DNA from: Lycocorax pyrrhopterus obiensis
Taxonomy: Eukaryota; Chordata; Aves; Passeriformes; Paradisaeidae
Direction: 5' to 3'
DNA: 64,000 bases
Assembly: GCA_014706295.1 (NCBI GenBank)
Contig: JACSVZ010000001.1
Location: 117,022,763 to 117,086,762, forward strand
Shown: positions 24,948 through 36,200 of the stretch, piece after piece
How positions within the stretch are numbered: position 1 is the first letter of the stretch
Layout of the letters: each line of letters begins with the position of its first letter
Position numbers and translations under genes: made by a program
The notes under the pieces: generated by a model
Databases searched by the model: none
What the model was told of the DNA's origin: nothing
Seen by the model: only the letters and a program-made list of their open reading frames with translations

Positions 24948-25112
24948 TGTTCTGTGGCTTGCCTGTCCCTGGAAGTGTCCAAGGCCAGGCTGGATGGGGC
25001 TTGGAGCAAGCTGGGACAGTGGAAGGTGTCCCTGCCCATGGCAGGGGGTGGCACTGGATGATCTTGAAGGTCCCTTCCATACCAGGCCATTCTATAATTC
25101 TATTACTCTATC
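24948..25112 (+). mobile_element. CR1 LINE 3'-end fragment
   Basis: 'ccaaggccaggctggatggg' is followed by 'gcttggagcaagctgggaca', 'gtggaaggtgtccctgccca' and 'tggcactggatgatcttgaa', ending 'ggtcccttccataccaggcc', 'attctataattctattactc'. This is a CR1 3' end on the plus strand with its tail repeat preserved. The subtype (gacagtggaaggtgtccctgc) is one common in songbird-type genomes. A short upstream piece, 'ttcagcctggaaaaaaag' (24921-24938), resembles an interior CR1 segment and may mark an internal deletion. Confidence 0.95.
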
Positions 25113-25731
25113 TATATTTCTGAAAGCTATTAAGGTTTTAAAGGGGTAGTTATTTCTGCAGATTCCTAAATGTCTGTGGAAAGCATCATGTGAGGATTTG
25201 AATCTAATTGTATAAGGCTGTCTTACCAGAAAAGTTGTCCTTGAAGCCATTTTTTAATACTTCTCAATACAGAAAAAACCATAATCCTTTCCATTTCATC
25301 AAGAGTCAGTGGAATCTTTACCAAGTTTTACTTGCAGAAAAGCTTAAAACACATAATTCCTAATATTAAAGCATAATATTATGCATTCTTTCATAATTAT
25401 TAATGCACAAAGACTACCAGCTTTACATGCACCTCCTTTTCCATCTAAACTAAAGGTAGCACCATGGAAGCAGCGTGTTATAGGATAAGCCCTGGGGGTT
25501 CTCGGGTGTGGAATGAGTAAATTTCATGGTGGTAAAATCTAATTTTACCTCCCATCACCCCACCCACAAAGAGAAAAAAAAAATCCAACAAGGTGCAGAG
25601 TGGACAAAAATCCAGTGCTGGGAGAAATCATGTTAGTAGAACAATTCTGTAATTCTTCCCCTAAAACAACTAAATGAGTGTTGGAGGAAAGAAACTGAAA
25701 GTTTATTGTTTAAGATGGGATTTTTGGGTCT

Positions 25732-25749
25732 TGTGTGTGTACACACACA
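25732..25749. repeat. GT/AC perfect palindrome
   Basis: TGTGTGTGT directly abuts ACACACACA, an 18-bp perfect palindrome of alternating purine and pyrimidine. Such sequence is prone to Z-DNA or cruciform structure. It probably arose from an inverted dinucleotide microsatellite. Confidence 0.85.
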
Positions 25750-26007
25750 CTTGCACAGGTGTTGTGTAGATGAGTGTCCGGGGTTTGCCCAGGTGGGAGG
25801 AATGATGTCTTTGAGATAAACTGCTGATAAGAAAGTCAGGAGCAGAGTCATTCACTCTGAGATTAGTGTGTTCCTCTGTCAGCAGCTGCCAGGTACAAAT
25901 CTTGGGAGTTTATTAATAGAACTGTTGGAAAAATGCTGAGTCAAAATCAGCAAAACGCTCTCTGGGGAAAAAAACTTGTTTTTATTTAGCTCCTCCTGGC
26001 AGAAACT

Positions 26008-26033
26008 AGGCAGGTTTCCATGGAAACTTGCCT
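26008..26033. promoter_or_regulatory. X-box-like (RFX type) palindrome
   Basis: The core GTTTCCATGGAAAC (26014-26027) is a perfect palindrome resembling the RFX X-box consensus GTTNCCATGGNAAC. The symmetry continues outward as AGGCA and TGCCT with one G-T mismatch, giving two 13-nt arms with 12 of 13 pairs matched. Binding by RFX family factors is established for this motif class. Use of this copy is inference. Confidence 0.4.
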
Positions 26034-28371
26034 ACCTCACCCATGGTTTCCCTGTCTGAAACCAGAATTCCAGCCATGGGATGAGCACAAACTGCTTGGC
26101 AGCTGTGGCTGTGAGGGTTCAGAGGGCTGCTGGAACATCATCTCGAGGTTATTTTGAAGAGCTGAGCAAAAATATTACATCACTTGCTGTAAACAACGTT
26201 TGAGGATCCTTGTCCTCAGAAATGTTGGAGTCTTTTCCCAACAGGCAACAGTTTTTCCCTCTCTCAGGTTTTCACTCAGAAAAGGAAGTTTGTGCCCTGA
26301 CTGGTTTATTAAAAAGCTGCCAGGGCTCATACTTCACGTATGGACCTACAAAACAACTCTCACTGCTTTTACAGAAGCCACAAGCTGGCAGAAGCAGGCC
26401 CTGATCCCTGTCTGAGATGAACTTTAACTCATTGGTGTGGAATGGTTTCAAAGGTGTCAGTGAGAAGCTCTGGCTTGTGGTAAGACAGGTGTGAAGGCAA
26501 TTATTGCTTAATAAACCTGTATTTATTTTTTTAAAAGTGCAAGTATTTGTGTGCTCTAGAAGAAAATTAGTCCTTTAACTGGCTTTTAAAATCTGCATGC
26601 AGACCATTGTTACTGAAAATTTGAGATTTTTAAGGTTTTTCAAGAAACACAGCAGCATTTGGCCTTGTTCTAAATATAGATTTATTAAAATATTAAAAAG
26701 TAAATGGTGTCTTTTCTAAACACAGGAGGTACTGAACTAATGATCCATGTGTTAAGAGATGTAGCTAAAACCACTTTAAACCCCCCTTGAAATTAAAGCA
26801 CTGAAATAAAGACAATCACACCTGATAGCTAAAATCTTTCCTCCTGGCTGAGTTAAACTTTGTGGCTTTTGTTTGAGACTTCTTTGTGAGGAATGTTTTC
26901 ATCCTGTCTTTCCAGATGCAGATTTTTCCTCACTTCTCATTGCTGAGGGCTGTTGTCACCATTTTAGTCACCCTCCTGTTTTGTAAGCTGGGTGTTTACA
27001 GTGTGGTGAGAAGATTCAAACCTTTGCCTGCGAGGCAGAAGGCAAATGGAAAAAAATCGTCCTTGCAGCTGTGCAGGAAGCAAAATTAGGTCTGAACTTA
27101 CATATTTTCAACCCTGAGTAACAGCAAAGTGTTGCACATCGTTGTGGTGTGCTCGGCATCATCTGGGAGAAGCAACAACTGTGCAGGAGCAGTGAGGATT
27201 TGTTGAACAGCCAAACAAGGACCATTTGTGTCCCTTTTTTCAGCACACAAACACATGTGAATGTGCAAATCTGAACACAGGTGGTTCTTGCCCCACACGG
27301 GATCTGTCACATCCTGTGGACTCATGTAAATCCCCAAGTCACTGCTGTCACAAAGTACTTCCAAATAAATTCATTTAACTAAGTGTGAGCCACCAGTCCT
27401 TGGTTTACTGATTCCAGGCTTCCCTTTCCCCTCCTTTTCTGAGTTCCAACAGGGACATCCTGGCACTGGAAAATTAGGATTTCTTAACTTTCTGAGTTCC
27501 TCCTCCAGCAGGTCTTATCCAGGACTGCCATGCCTCTATCCCACCACACTATTTAACTTTACAACCAAAACTAAATAACCAGCATTTGATGGGTGTTTCT
27601 GTCGAGGGTGCTGAAGTACTGAGGACTGTCAGCTTCATGTTCAGCCTGTGCCTATTGCTATTTCCTCTCTATATTTCTCCTCTAATGTTTTCCCTATTTT
27701 TGTTCTTAAACACATGATGTGATCACACTCGTATTTTTCAACTCTGGTCACATGATTTCTTTCAGTCCCAACTCTTTGATGCAATTAAATAGAGCTTTGT
27801 CATTATGCATTGGTCAGATTCCCTCAGACATTTTATCTGACGGCGCTCTCAGCTTTCTGGTCGCTCTCCTGAGGATCCCACTGTTCACTTTACCCATTTT
27901 TAAATTTGCTTTTGAGGAGAAACTGTGCAATATCCTTCAGTGTCATCACTAATGTTTAACAATAAGGAGATATCCTTTTATTAGGTGATGGCCTGTGTCT
28001 TTTCTCTTTCAAATTTTCACATTAGTGTTTCCTTACTGTCATAAATCCTCTCCTGTTCTGTCTGTCCCATCTTCTTATTGTGTGCTGTGTAATGAGACAG
28101 AATTTCTTGGGGCTAGGTATTATTTGATGGTTTTTTGCCACATCTAACTCAAAATACATCTTTTCCCAAACCTTTTAACATCTGATATGGTCTGACACCT
28201 GATAAAGAGTCCAAAGTTTTGTGTGTTATCCCAGCTTTTGGTTTGCTCCTTTGAGAGAGTTTACCTACATGGGAAGATATAATAGGAAGACTCTTCTTTT
28301 CTAGGATTTATGTGTGTGGAAAAGGTTGGACATTCAAAATCCTGGTTATAAAATGGGACTGCCTTTGACAA

Positions 28372-28893
28372 ATGAAGGGCCAATGCCCTCAGGGAAGTGC
28401 AGTATGGAATAATATGTCAGTTATTAGCTGGCAGAAAACCTTAGGTACATTTCTATGCCCTCTGTTATTTAACTGTGGATGTGGAGTGGGCCAGATTATT
28501 TCATGTTCTTGTCTGTTTGAAACCCTCTGGGGTGGTATCAGGAAGCCAGATCTCTCCAGCAGATTATTCCCTGGATACCTGACATGCTCACACACTCTGC
28601 TTCAGCCTGGGTTGGCAAAAATTGGGGCATTTTTGGAACTGTCTCAACCCAGCAACTGGCTGCTCCTTTTCTGGGGGTTGCTGTCAGGGGCAGGTCAGAG
28701 ATGTTCAGGATCCTTCTTGCACACTGTGGGGCAGTTTCTTGATAATAATCTCATATCTATGAGTGATTTCCTAGAGATTCCTGCCCATTGCACTAAGGTA
28801 CAGGGGGTTTGCTGGTTGTTTTTGTCAAACTTGTTCTACAGGTGTAAAATATTGCAAAAAGTGAGTAAGGAAAGGCAATGCTTCAGCTCCTGA
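28372..28893 (+). other. Unassigned 174-codon ATG open frame
   Basis: This is the longest frame in the window that starts with a true ATG (173 residues plus stop). It is rich in Cys, Leu, Ser, Trp and Phe, with hydrophobic stretches (for example around residues 95-108, WLLLFWGLLSG). I see no catalytic motif, zinc finger or recognised family. No splice-like boundaries or polyadenylation signal frame it convincingly. It could be a decayed remnant of a mobile element or a chance frame. The minus strand is also open over 28389-28595. Confidence 0.12.
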
Positions 28894-29271
28894 CTGAATA
28901 TTAGATGCTGAATGTTGTTAGAATATCTGCAGCAGAGAGAAAATAATTCTTCCATGAAAACTTGTCAAAAAATATCATCACAGCATTCACAGTGATGCAG
29001 CTTTCAGTAATTAAAAAATCAAATTGTGGTTCCAATCCTCCTTTTTCTTCGGTAGACTTTGTCGCCCTGACCTTAAATGAAATCATGCATCCTAAAGGCT
29101 GCTATCGAATCTCCTGTTTTGGCTTAGAAGAAGAAAAGTGGCTTTTTTATCAGCATTTGACAGGCAGTTTGTCAGAGCTGCAGTTTTAACTGCACTCCCT
29201 CTCCCTGGAATAGCATCAGGGATGAATAATTTTTCCTATGTAAAGTTTATTGTCTGAGACCCACTTCTCAC
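28894..29271. other. Non-coding stretch downstream of minus-strand exon candidate
   Basis: The plus strand carries a 75-codon frame (28962-29189) with CpGs and complex sequence but no family signature. On the minus strand an AATAAA lies at about 29249-29254, just past the donor of the exon candidate at 29272-29424, with an in-frame TAG close by. Confidence 0.3.
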
Positions 29272-29424
29272 CTTAGAAAAAGATAACACCCCTTCCCTCT
29301 CCTCCCCGTGGCGAAAGCAGAAGTTTCCACGTCCGGCTTTGTCTTGACACATCCTCTGGAATAATAAGTGGAAGTCACAGGTCTTGAGCGCTGCTTTCGT
29401 CACAGCTGAAAGGGCTGCGGAAGT
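29272..29424 (-). other. Best-formed candidate coding exon (unrecognised)
   Basis: On the minus strand 'tcacttttattttcccag' is a strong 3' splice site. It is followed by exactly 153 nt (51 codons) open in one frame and then 'tctaag' next to 'gtgaga', a near-consensus 5' splice site. The other two frames stop within the first third. The segment holds several CpGs, more than its flanks. The encoded peptide begins TSAALSAVTKAALKTCDF and contains CFRHGEEREGV. I do not recognise it. If the donor is not used, the frame reads on for 12 codons to TAG, overlapping an AATAAA signal, so it could instead be a 3' terminal exon. The symmetric length supports an internal coding exon. No partner exon is identified. 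Confidence 0.25.
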
Positions 29425-29981
29425 CTGGGAAAATAAAAGTGAGCAATAGCAACGTGTGCTAAAGGTCAAAGGGTGGGTTCCACTTAGGGTGGTGGTTTTT
29501 AGCATGTTTGCTCTCCAAAATGCTGTTGGTCGATCAAATTGGGTGCGTGAGTGATCAAAGAATTCATCTTCCACAGGGCAACTTCAGTATGGAGAAATGG
29601 GGAGAGTGTGAACAGAATGAGAAGAGGCAGATAAATTGTAATTTTTAAATGGGGACTTGAGGGGATGGTAAACTGTCATGTGGGAGAGCTCTAGCCAACA
29701 CGACTAAAAGTCCTATTTCCAAATATTAGACTTTGCCCAGCATAAATCAGTAGCTGTTTTTCCTAAACAAGGACTGTGGTTTACAACAACAGCAAAACTG
29801 TTTTGGTTGAGTAAGATCACACTTGGTTTGTATTTATTTTGGGGCCTCTGCAACTGTTTCATTGTATAATTATCATTTTTCCCTTTGTTGCTTGGATTCT
29901 GTTCCACAGTGTATATGTAACAGCATTTTTGGTAGCTAAGTATCCTAAATAGTTCCAGTGAAATTAGTCAAAGGAAATCTT
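29425..29981. other. Non-coding stretch
   Basis: AT-rich sequence. The minus-strand frame of the exon candidate stays open upstream to 29574. No other signal was seen. Confidence 0.4.
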
Positions 29982-30318
29982 ACAGGCTTGGGTTCAGTTC
30001 GGAGCCATTCACTGCAAGAAGGACATTGAGGGGCTGGAGCGTGTCCAGGGCAGGGAACGGAGCTGGGAAGGGGCTGGAGCCCCAGGAGCGGCTGAGGGAG
30101 CTGGGAAAGGGGCTCAGCCTGGAGAAAAGGAGGCTCAGGGGGGACCTTGTGGCTCTGCACAACTCCCTGACAGGAGGGGGCAGCCGGGGGGGTCGGGCTC
30201 TGCTCCCAGGGAACAGGGACAGGAGGAGAGGGAACGGCCTCAGGCTGGGCCAGGGGAGGGGCAGGTTGGACATCAGCAGGAATTTCCCCATGGAAAGGGT
30301 TGTTAAACATTGGAACCA
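29982..30318 (+). mobile_element. CR1 LINE fragment encoding ORF2 C-terminal tail
   Basis: This is the longest CR1 piece in the window (about 335 nt, plus strand), starting near 'cttgggttcagttcggagcc'. One frame (30026 onward) stays open and encodes the conserved tail of the CR1 ORF2 polyprotein (endonuclease-reverse transcriptase). The visible motifs are [16 protein letters not shown], then [17 protein letters not shown] and RVVKHWN, in the order usual for the family. The copy is 5'-truncated. It also ends abruptly after 'gttgttaaacattggaacc' without the normal 3' tail, which points to a later deletion or rearrangement. Open frame and low divergence suggest a fairly recent copy, although it is non-functional as a fragment. 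Confidence 0.95.
30170..30195 (+). other. G-run cluster within CR1 (G-quadruplex prone)
   Basis: G5, G7 and G3 runs lie close together with short spacers ('cagcc', 'tc'), enough for a four-run G-quadruplex if G7 is split. The overlapping 'caggagggggcagc' also partly matches the CTCF core (AGRKGGCR) with two mismatches upstream. Both readings come from motif inspection only. Confidence 0.3.
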
Positions 30319-32647
30319 TAATTGTCATCCCAGTGGTCACTTCCTTTGCTCAATTCCTGATAAAAACTTGCCATCAGCTCTCTGAGGCTTTATCACGCTT
30401 CCCACTTTAAAATCCTAGTGCCTTCATACAAAAAAGTATTTACTCTTAAGCCTTCACAATAATAGTCAGAGGTGGGTGAATTCGTGTTAAAAAACCGAAG
30501 TGCATTGAATTGCTCACAGAAGATTTCTCTCTGTCTTGAATCAAGTATATTTTGCAGGAAGATATTGGTGAGCTGTATAGACTAAAGGATCACACGTAAG
30601 GAACTAAATACAAACTACAAAGTTCCTGTCTAGAATTTACTTAAATTTCTATCAGTGTATTATTCATGATTTTAAAAATGTAGAATTTGCTGTATTTTTA
30701 ATGATATAAATTTGGGATTTGGGTAGTGTTCTCATTCTCATCGAAACTGTGCTATAGCTCAAATATTGTAGAAAGATACTTGCCGTGTAATTGAGAAAAA
30801 ATATTTATCCACTTTAAAAATGTAAGTTTCTAAGAGTCTCTGCACAGGTCTTTTGCATTCTCAGAGGTGAAATTCAGACAAAATATATTCACATCATTTC
30901 ATACCTTCCTGGACAGGTATGAAATTCATAGAAATTGTGGAAAAAACCCCTTTTTAAGCTGTTTCCATTTCCTCCCTACCCTGCAGGTATTATAGAAATA
31001 GAAGAAAGAGAAGCGGGAATGGTTGCTTCAGTATTGTTTTCTTTCCCCTCTGTACACCCTCCACCATGTGTTAAATCTATCGCAGCTAGAGGAAATAATT
31101 TTTAGAAGAAAAAACCTCTTCAAATGAAGGAAAGGCTGGGGCTTGCTTCCTAGAAATAGGAAGACTAAAATATGAAACTTTCCCAGAGCAGGCGTCTATT
31201 GAACAACTCAAATGACCAGTGTTTTCACTCTCAAAATAGAATTATTATATTTCAAAAATATTAGCTTTACACAGATGAATTTTGTATTGGCATTGCCCCC
31301 AGTTTGTTAGTGACTACTCCATGATCTGCAGACAAAACATCAAACCCTTTTAACAGCAACTCCTGTGGAGTTCCATGTGGCCTAACTTATTTTCCATCTT
31401 TGTGATGAGTGTGAGATGCTGGTGATAAATCCCAAATGGAAATAGGTGGAGTCCCCCTTGTGCACATGAAAATGTACAATTTACCCTCCTATTTTTGATG
31501 GTGAGTGGCTCATTTGGCTCTTTTGTGGAATAAGCTCTGTATTGTGCAGTTTTCATGCAATCTGCCTGAGCTGAGTCTCTCTGAATCGAGCGGACGAATG
31601 TGCAAAGTTTAATTGAAAGCATGAAGAAGCAATTGTGAGGTTTCACAGCGAACTGACCTCACTGAGGGGCAAAAGTTACGCTTTTTATATCTGCTGTGCA
31701 TAACATGCCTGACTATTTCCCACAGAAATCAGAGATTTGTGCTCAGATATCTGGGGTGGAGTTTATCCATGTGCCTGGAAAATGGTACTTTTGGTAGAGG
31801 GCATGATTTTAAGTCCTTTTCTCACTTGTCCTGTGTTGAAAAGCCTGATATTGAGAAGCAGGGGGTTACTTTCTGTGATTCAGAAGGGCGTGAGGAACAA
31901 TAACAACCAGCGCTCCTTGGGATGGGAAAACTCCACTCTTCCCTAGTGAGCAAGGAAGTCTCTCCACACCCAGCATTTTCCAGAGCCCGTTCACCGCAGA
32001 GGGGAGCAAAAGAGGGCAGAGGAAGCCGAATCCGGGATAGTGTGGGGATAAGATAAAGAGGGATAAAGCACATGAAGTAATGTTTCTAAAGGTGTGTTCC
32101 TAACTTGTTGGGAACCTTTTAAATGAGTGTTCACTGGTGATACTTTGTCAAAGCACAGAGTTATAAGAGCAAGAATTCAAGGTTAAATTTCCCGTAATAT
32201 GTCTTGAGTATAAAATGTCTGGTTTATGTATGTTTTTATGTAATGACTGAAAATATGGAAGCAGCAGTGTCAATAAGGCGGGTGACTTAGCAGGGGTATA
32301 TTTCTGCAAATTACAGTAATTTCTGTGTTCTGTGAGGTGTTTATAGTCTCATATCTTACCCAAAACCAGGAAAACCCCAACTCCTCAACTCCCAAATGTA
32401 AATTACGCCAATGAGATGCCACCAGGCCCATGACACCAAATTCTTACTTCAGGGTTCTGAGCCACACCACTGATATTTTAGTGGCTTAGCATAAGAATAT
32501 TTATTCCCAAGCTGCTAAAACTAATCTTGAACTAATTAGCTCAGATGCTTTTCAAGTGGCTGATGATTCAGATTCCCTAAAAAAAACAACACCTGACTGA
32601 CTCAAAGTTCTTGGCATTCCCAATATTTTATTGTTTCCCTTCACTGA
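30319..32647. other. Non-coding stretch, nothing recognised
   Basis: AT-rich unique sequence. Open frames at 31350-31646 and 31822-32073 (minus) show no family signature or splice-like boundaries. Confidence 0.4.
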
Positions 32648-33160
32648 GGAGGCAAACAAAGCCAGGCTGGCTGCAAAGCTCAAATTATCTTGACAGATGA
32701 AGTCAAGCTCTGCCTAAGAAACACACCAAGCTGTTTTGTCTGCAAGATATTGATCCGATACAATGGAGAACAATCTAAAAGAAAGGTTTTAGACCTGGCA
32801 AAAAGGAAGATATTCTGGAAAAATATAAGTTTTCCCTGGGAATACCTGCTAGGCTACCCAAGCAACTATTCAGCAAAAAATGGTGAATTTGACCTAAAAT
32901 TCACTCCTGAGGCAATAACTGCACATTGGTATAAATGCACTAAGAATCTCCAACCAGGAATTGTGGGATTGCTAATCATGGACATCTGTTTGGAATGTCT
33001 GCCACTGCCTGGGGATCACACATGGAACAGAGAGAAAAGAAAATATTTTCCCGTAGACAGGAGCCTTGTGAACTTGCTCTGGATGGCCTCTCACAACTTG
33101 CTTATGGCTCAAATTTGGGGTTGTTTCAGTTGGCACAGTGAAAACATAAAACACTTTTAA
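32648..33160 (+). other. Unassigned open frame with downstream poly(A) signal
   Basis: The frame is open for about 170 codons from just after an in-frame TGA (32645-32647) to TAA at 33158-33160. It has no ATG near its start. An acceptor-like 'attatcttgacag' ends at 32696, directly before 'atgaag' in another frame. The predicted peptide is basic and aromatic-rich (for example RKIFWKNISFPWEYLLGY) with several Cys. I recognise no family. AATAAA follows at 33267-33272, about 107 nt past the stop, so the layout would fit a 3' terminal exon. It may equally be a chance frame. Confidence 0.15.
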
Positions 33161-33266
33161 CCTTCTGTTTTCAAGAATGGGTTCAGAAGGGTGAAAAACA
33201 TGAATCTGCCTGAAATGTGATGTGAAAGAAACGCCGTGTTTTATCTGTACTGCTTTTACAAGTCAA

Positions 33267-33272
33267 AATAAA
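33267..33272 (+). terminator. Polyadenylation signal AATAAA (possible)
   Basis: AATAAA lies in 'gtcaaaataaagcacttcag'. A CA dinucleotide suitable for cleavage lies a few nt downstream, and GT-containing sequence ('actgtggtc') about 40 nt away. AATAAA is common in AT-rich DNA. It is listed because it follows the open frame 32648-33160. Confidence 0.2.
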
Positions 33273-36200
33273 GCACTTCAGATATCAATATTTAAAGATC
33301 TTATTCCAACTGTGGTCAAAACAAACAAACCCAAAGTTTAGCCAGTAAAGAAACATGGGACACTTATTCTAATCATCATTCTTGATTCCTGTAAAACCTG
33401 TGGAGACCCACAATCTGTAATCCCATTTATTTACCTGTAATTCACCTCACAGGGTTTCCAGGATGAGCTTTGGAGGCTCACAATTGAGCTTTGGTTGTAC
33501 ACAATTTCTTTCAGATCAAGTATGAAGTTCTCTCTTCCGAGGGCATTGTTTTAGAGAACGAGGTACCTACAAGTGTCTGATCATTCAGGGAATATTTCCC
33601 CTGAAAAATTACGTGGTTTTGAGCAACATGAAAGCAGTAAATCTTAAATTAAAGTTAACTCAAATACAAATTTTCTTCTGAGCACCTGCATATTGAAGTG
33701 ATCAGAATATAAAACCCGCAACAGCCTTTACCCCACAACAAACAAACAAACAGCACTCCAACCCCCCCAAAAGCCACAAATCCAGCTCTTTGTGTATTTT
33801 TTTTCAGTTGACAGAAATGCAGCTCTCTGCAATGCAGGCTGGGTAGGGTTTTTACAAATAGGATCCTTAATTGCACAGAGGGGTTTTGTCTTGTTAAGTG
33901 TAACTTAGGATGAAAGGGAGGAGTGATGTAAAAATTAGATTTCAGCAATTAGGGTCAAAACAAAGCAAAAAGGAAAGGAAAAAAATGCTGATATTTTAAG
34001 GAGTTTTAGTTCACCTCAATGAAAACTTTTTTTATTGTTGAGGATACAATTTACATCTTTAGTGTGTTGCAGCTAAGAAAAAAGAAGTAAACCATTACTT
34101 GCCTCATAAAATCATAAAACCAGAAGACCATGTTACAAAGATTAAGATATTCATTAAGCAGCTTTTTTAAAAAAATTATTTCCCCCTCAAGAAAATGCAA
34201 AAGAAGTTTTGATGAGGAAAACTCCCTTTCAAATTATGGTTGTAGCCTTTTAATTCAGCCCAGTGGGTGATGCTGGACTTCCTCAGCAGGTGACCGCATT
34301 CCCGAATTTTGTCACTTTTAGGATACCCCAATTCCCTTTTGCAAAGCTGATTTCTGTCTTAAACTCTCAGTTCGAGGCTTTTTCTGTAAAGGAACTACAA
34401 TGTTATTTGAGTTTTTTTAGCTTGTATCTGGAGGTTTATTTAATATCAGAAGCAAGCAGTGGTTTGTCAGCCTAACCAGGCCTGGCTTTTGCAGCTCCCC
34501 AGTCTGAAGCTTTACCAATAAATTCCATAAGTAACATAATTCTAGAACTCTCTGCCAGTTGGTGAAATTCATTGTCTTCTTCCAGAACCAGGAAAAAAAA
34601 ATTGGAATATATTAACACTGATCCAGGCTTTGGAGGAGGTGCTCCAGCTGTCAAAGGCAGATTTCCTAAAGCTCAACCTACTGGCCCGTAGCTCAGGCAA
34701 AGGATTTGACAGATAAATGGGAGCCAAACTGATGCAAATTAATTTGGAATTATTAATCTTACTGCAAAATTAATAAAAATTCTGAATAGATGCAAATCAT
34801 CAGGTTGCATGATTTTTAAAATGGGGTTTTTTTCTGAGTTTGTTGAAAGGTGCTGGAAGAACCCAGCAGTCTTTCTTGATTACCACTGTTCCTGGCAGTT
34901 GAATGAATCCTGAAAGTTTGCAGCAGTTTCAGCTCCTGCTTCATATTTCAAGAAAATATCCTGGAGTACAAAAAAAGCCCCAGCTGGACGTTCTGCCCAC
35001 ACCCTTGTTTGATTGAGAAGATGTAATTTGTTTTCTGTTACAGAAGGCTTATTTATTGATGGATGACTGAACATTGAATTCCATTTGGCAAGAATTCATT
35101 TCCAAAACTGAGTTGCTGTATAGGTTTTCAGCTATTTTTCTACAGATAAGTGGGTTCTTCAGCTCATAAAGGACTTGTCATGGATTGTCAAGTCATTACA
35201 AGAATTATTTTCTTAGTTCCATGAGGTGAATGAATGATTTTAATTTATTTTTTTCCTGTGGCTCCTGTTGAAGCTACTGACTCAGAATTTTGCAGTCATT
35301 TCATAGATTAGAAATGAGCATTTTATATTTAATTGCTTTTCTCCTGCTGCACTGGCCAAAAAGTGGTATAAATCAAATTAATAGTCTGTTAATAAACAGT
35401 CTGTGCTCAAATAAAAGGGTGACATCTACAAAGTACAAAAGTATTGTAAGATTCCTCTCCATTTCATCATGTAAACATGGGCAAACAACTTTAATGTTAT
35501 TTTAATGTTCTTGGATAGCATGATTATTTATCAATTTTTTGCAAGCAGAATTCGAAAGGAGAAATTTCCCTGCAGATGTTTTCCAGTGTCTTTAAGTGGT
35601 GTTTATTAAATCTGGTCACTTACTGGTTTTCTCCAAAATCAAGAACATTTTGTGTGATTTCATTTTCCCATCTGAGATAACATCATGCATAACAATGTAG
35701 TGACACTTGATTGCCACTGTAATCGTGAAACATACTTTAAGTACATGGCAAGCATAAATGTTTCCAGCTTCCCTTGCCATATGTATTATTCCTGCCATTT
35801 AAAACATCTTTGGAATGCTATGAAAATATTTTGGTTTAAGCTTAACTGCAAAAAAATGAAAACAGAAACTAAGAACGAATCATGAAATATCCGAACAAAT
35901 TTGTTCCCCTCCCTCTCTCATGCACAACAGCCTCAGCATTTTCTCATACTGATTTTTTTATCATTAATTCCTTTCTGCAGCTCCAAACAAAATTGTTTGG
36001 ATTTGTAGTGTTGTAATAAAATCCAACTAATCCAACATCCTTAATTCTGTAGCAATATTCTTTTGATTTCCCTGTTTTCCCTTTTTATCTCTCTAGAAAT
36101 CTCAGTGAAAGAACAAAGTTCATGTAACCAAATATTGCTGGCTTTTCACGTATAGTTATTTCTTGCCTGAACAAGCAAACAAGTTTACGCTATCTGACAA

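Larger units (their letters stand above)
25113..28371. other. Non-coding stretch with two palindromes
   Basis: No gene is recognised. It contains the GT/AC palindrome (25732-25749) and the X-box-like palindrome (26008-26033), both listed separately. Other open frames are short, and the one at 27016-27364 on the minus strand shows no family signature. Confidence 0.4.

Noticed and set aside
24849..25090. Frames on both strands over 70 codons
   Set aside because: They overlap the plus-strand CR1 copy at 24948-25112.
30026..30385. 119-codon plus frame as a host gene, plus opposing 131- and 103-codon minus frames
   Set aside because: The plus frame is the CR1 ORF2 C-terminal tail running past the element. 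The minus frames are its antisense shadow.
34360..34390. 'cagttcgaggc' as a tRNA B-box
   Set aside because: No matching A-box or cloverleaf stems could be found around it.
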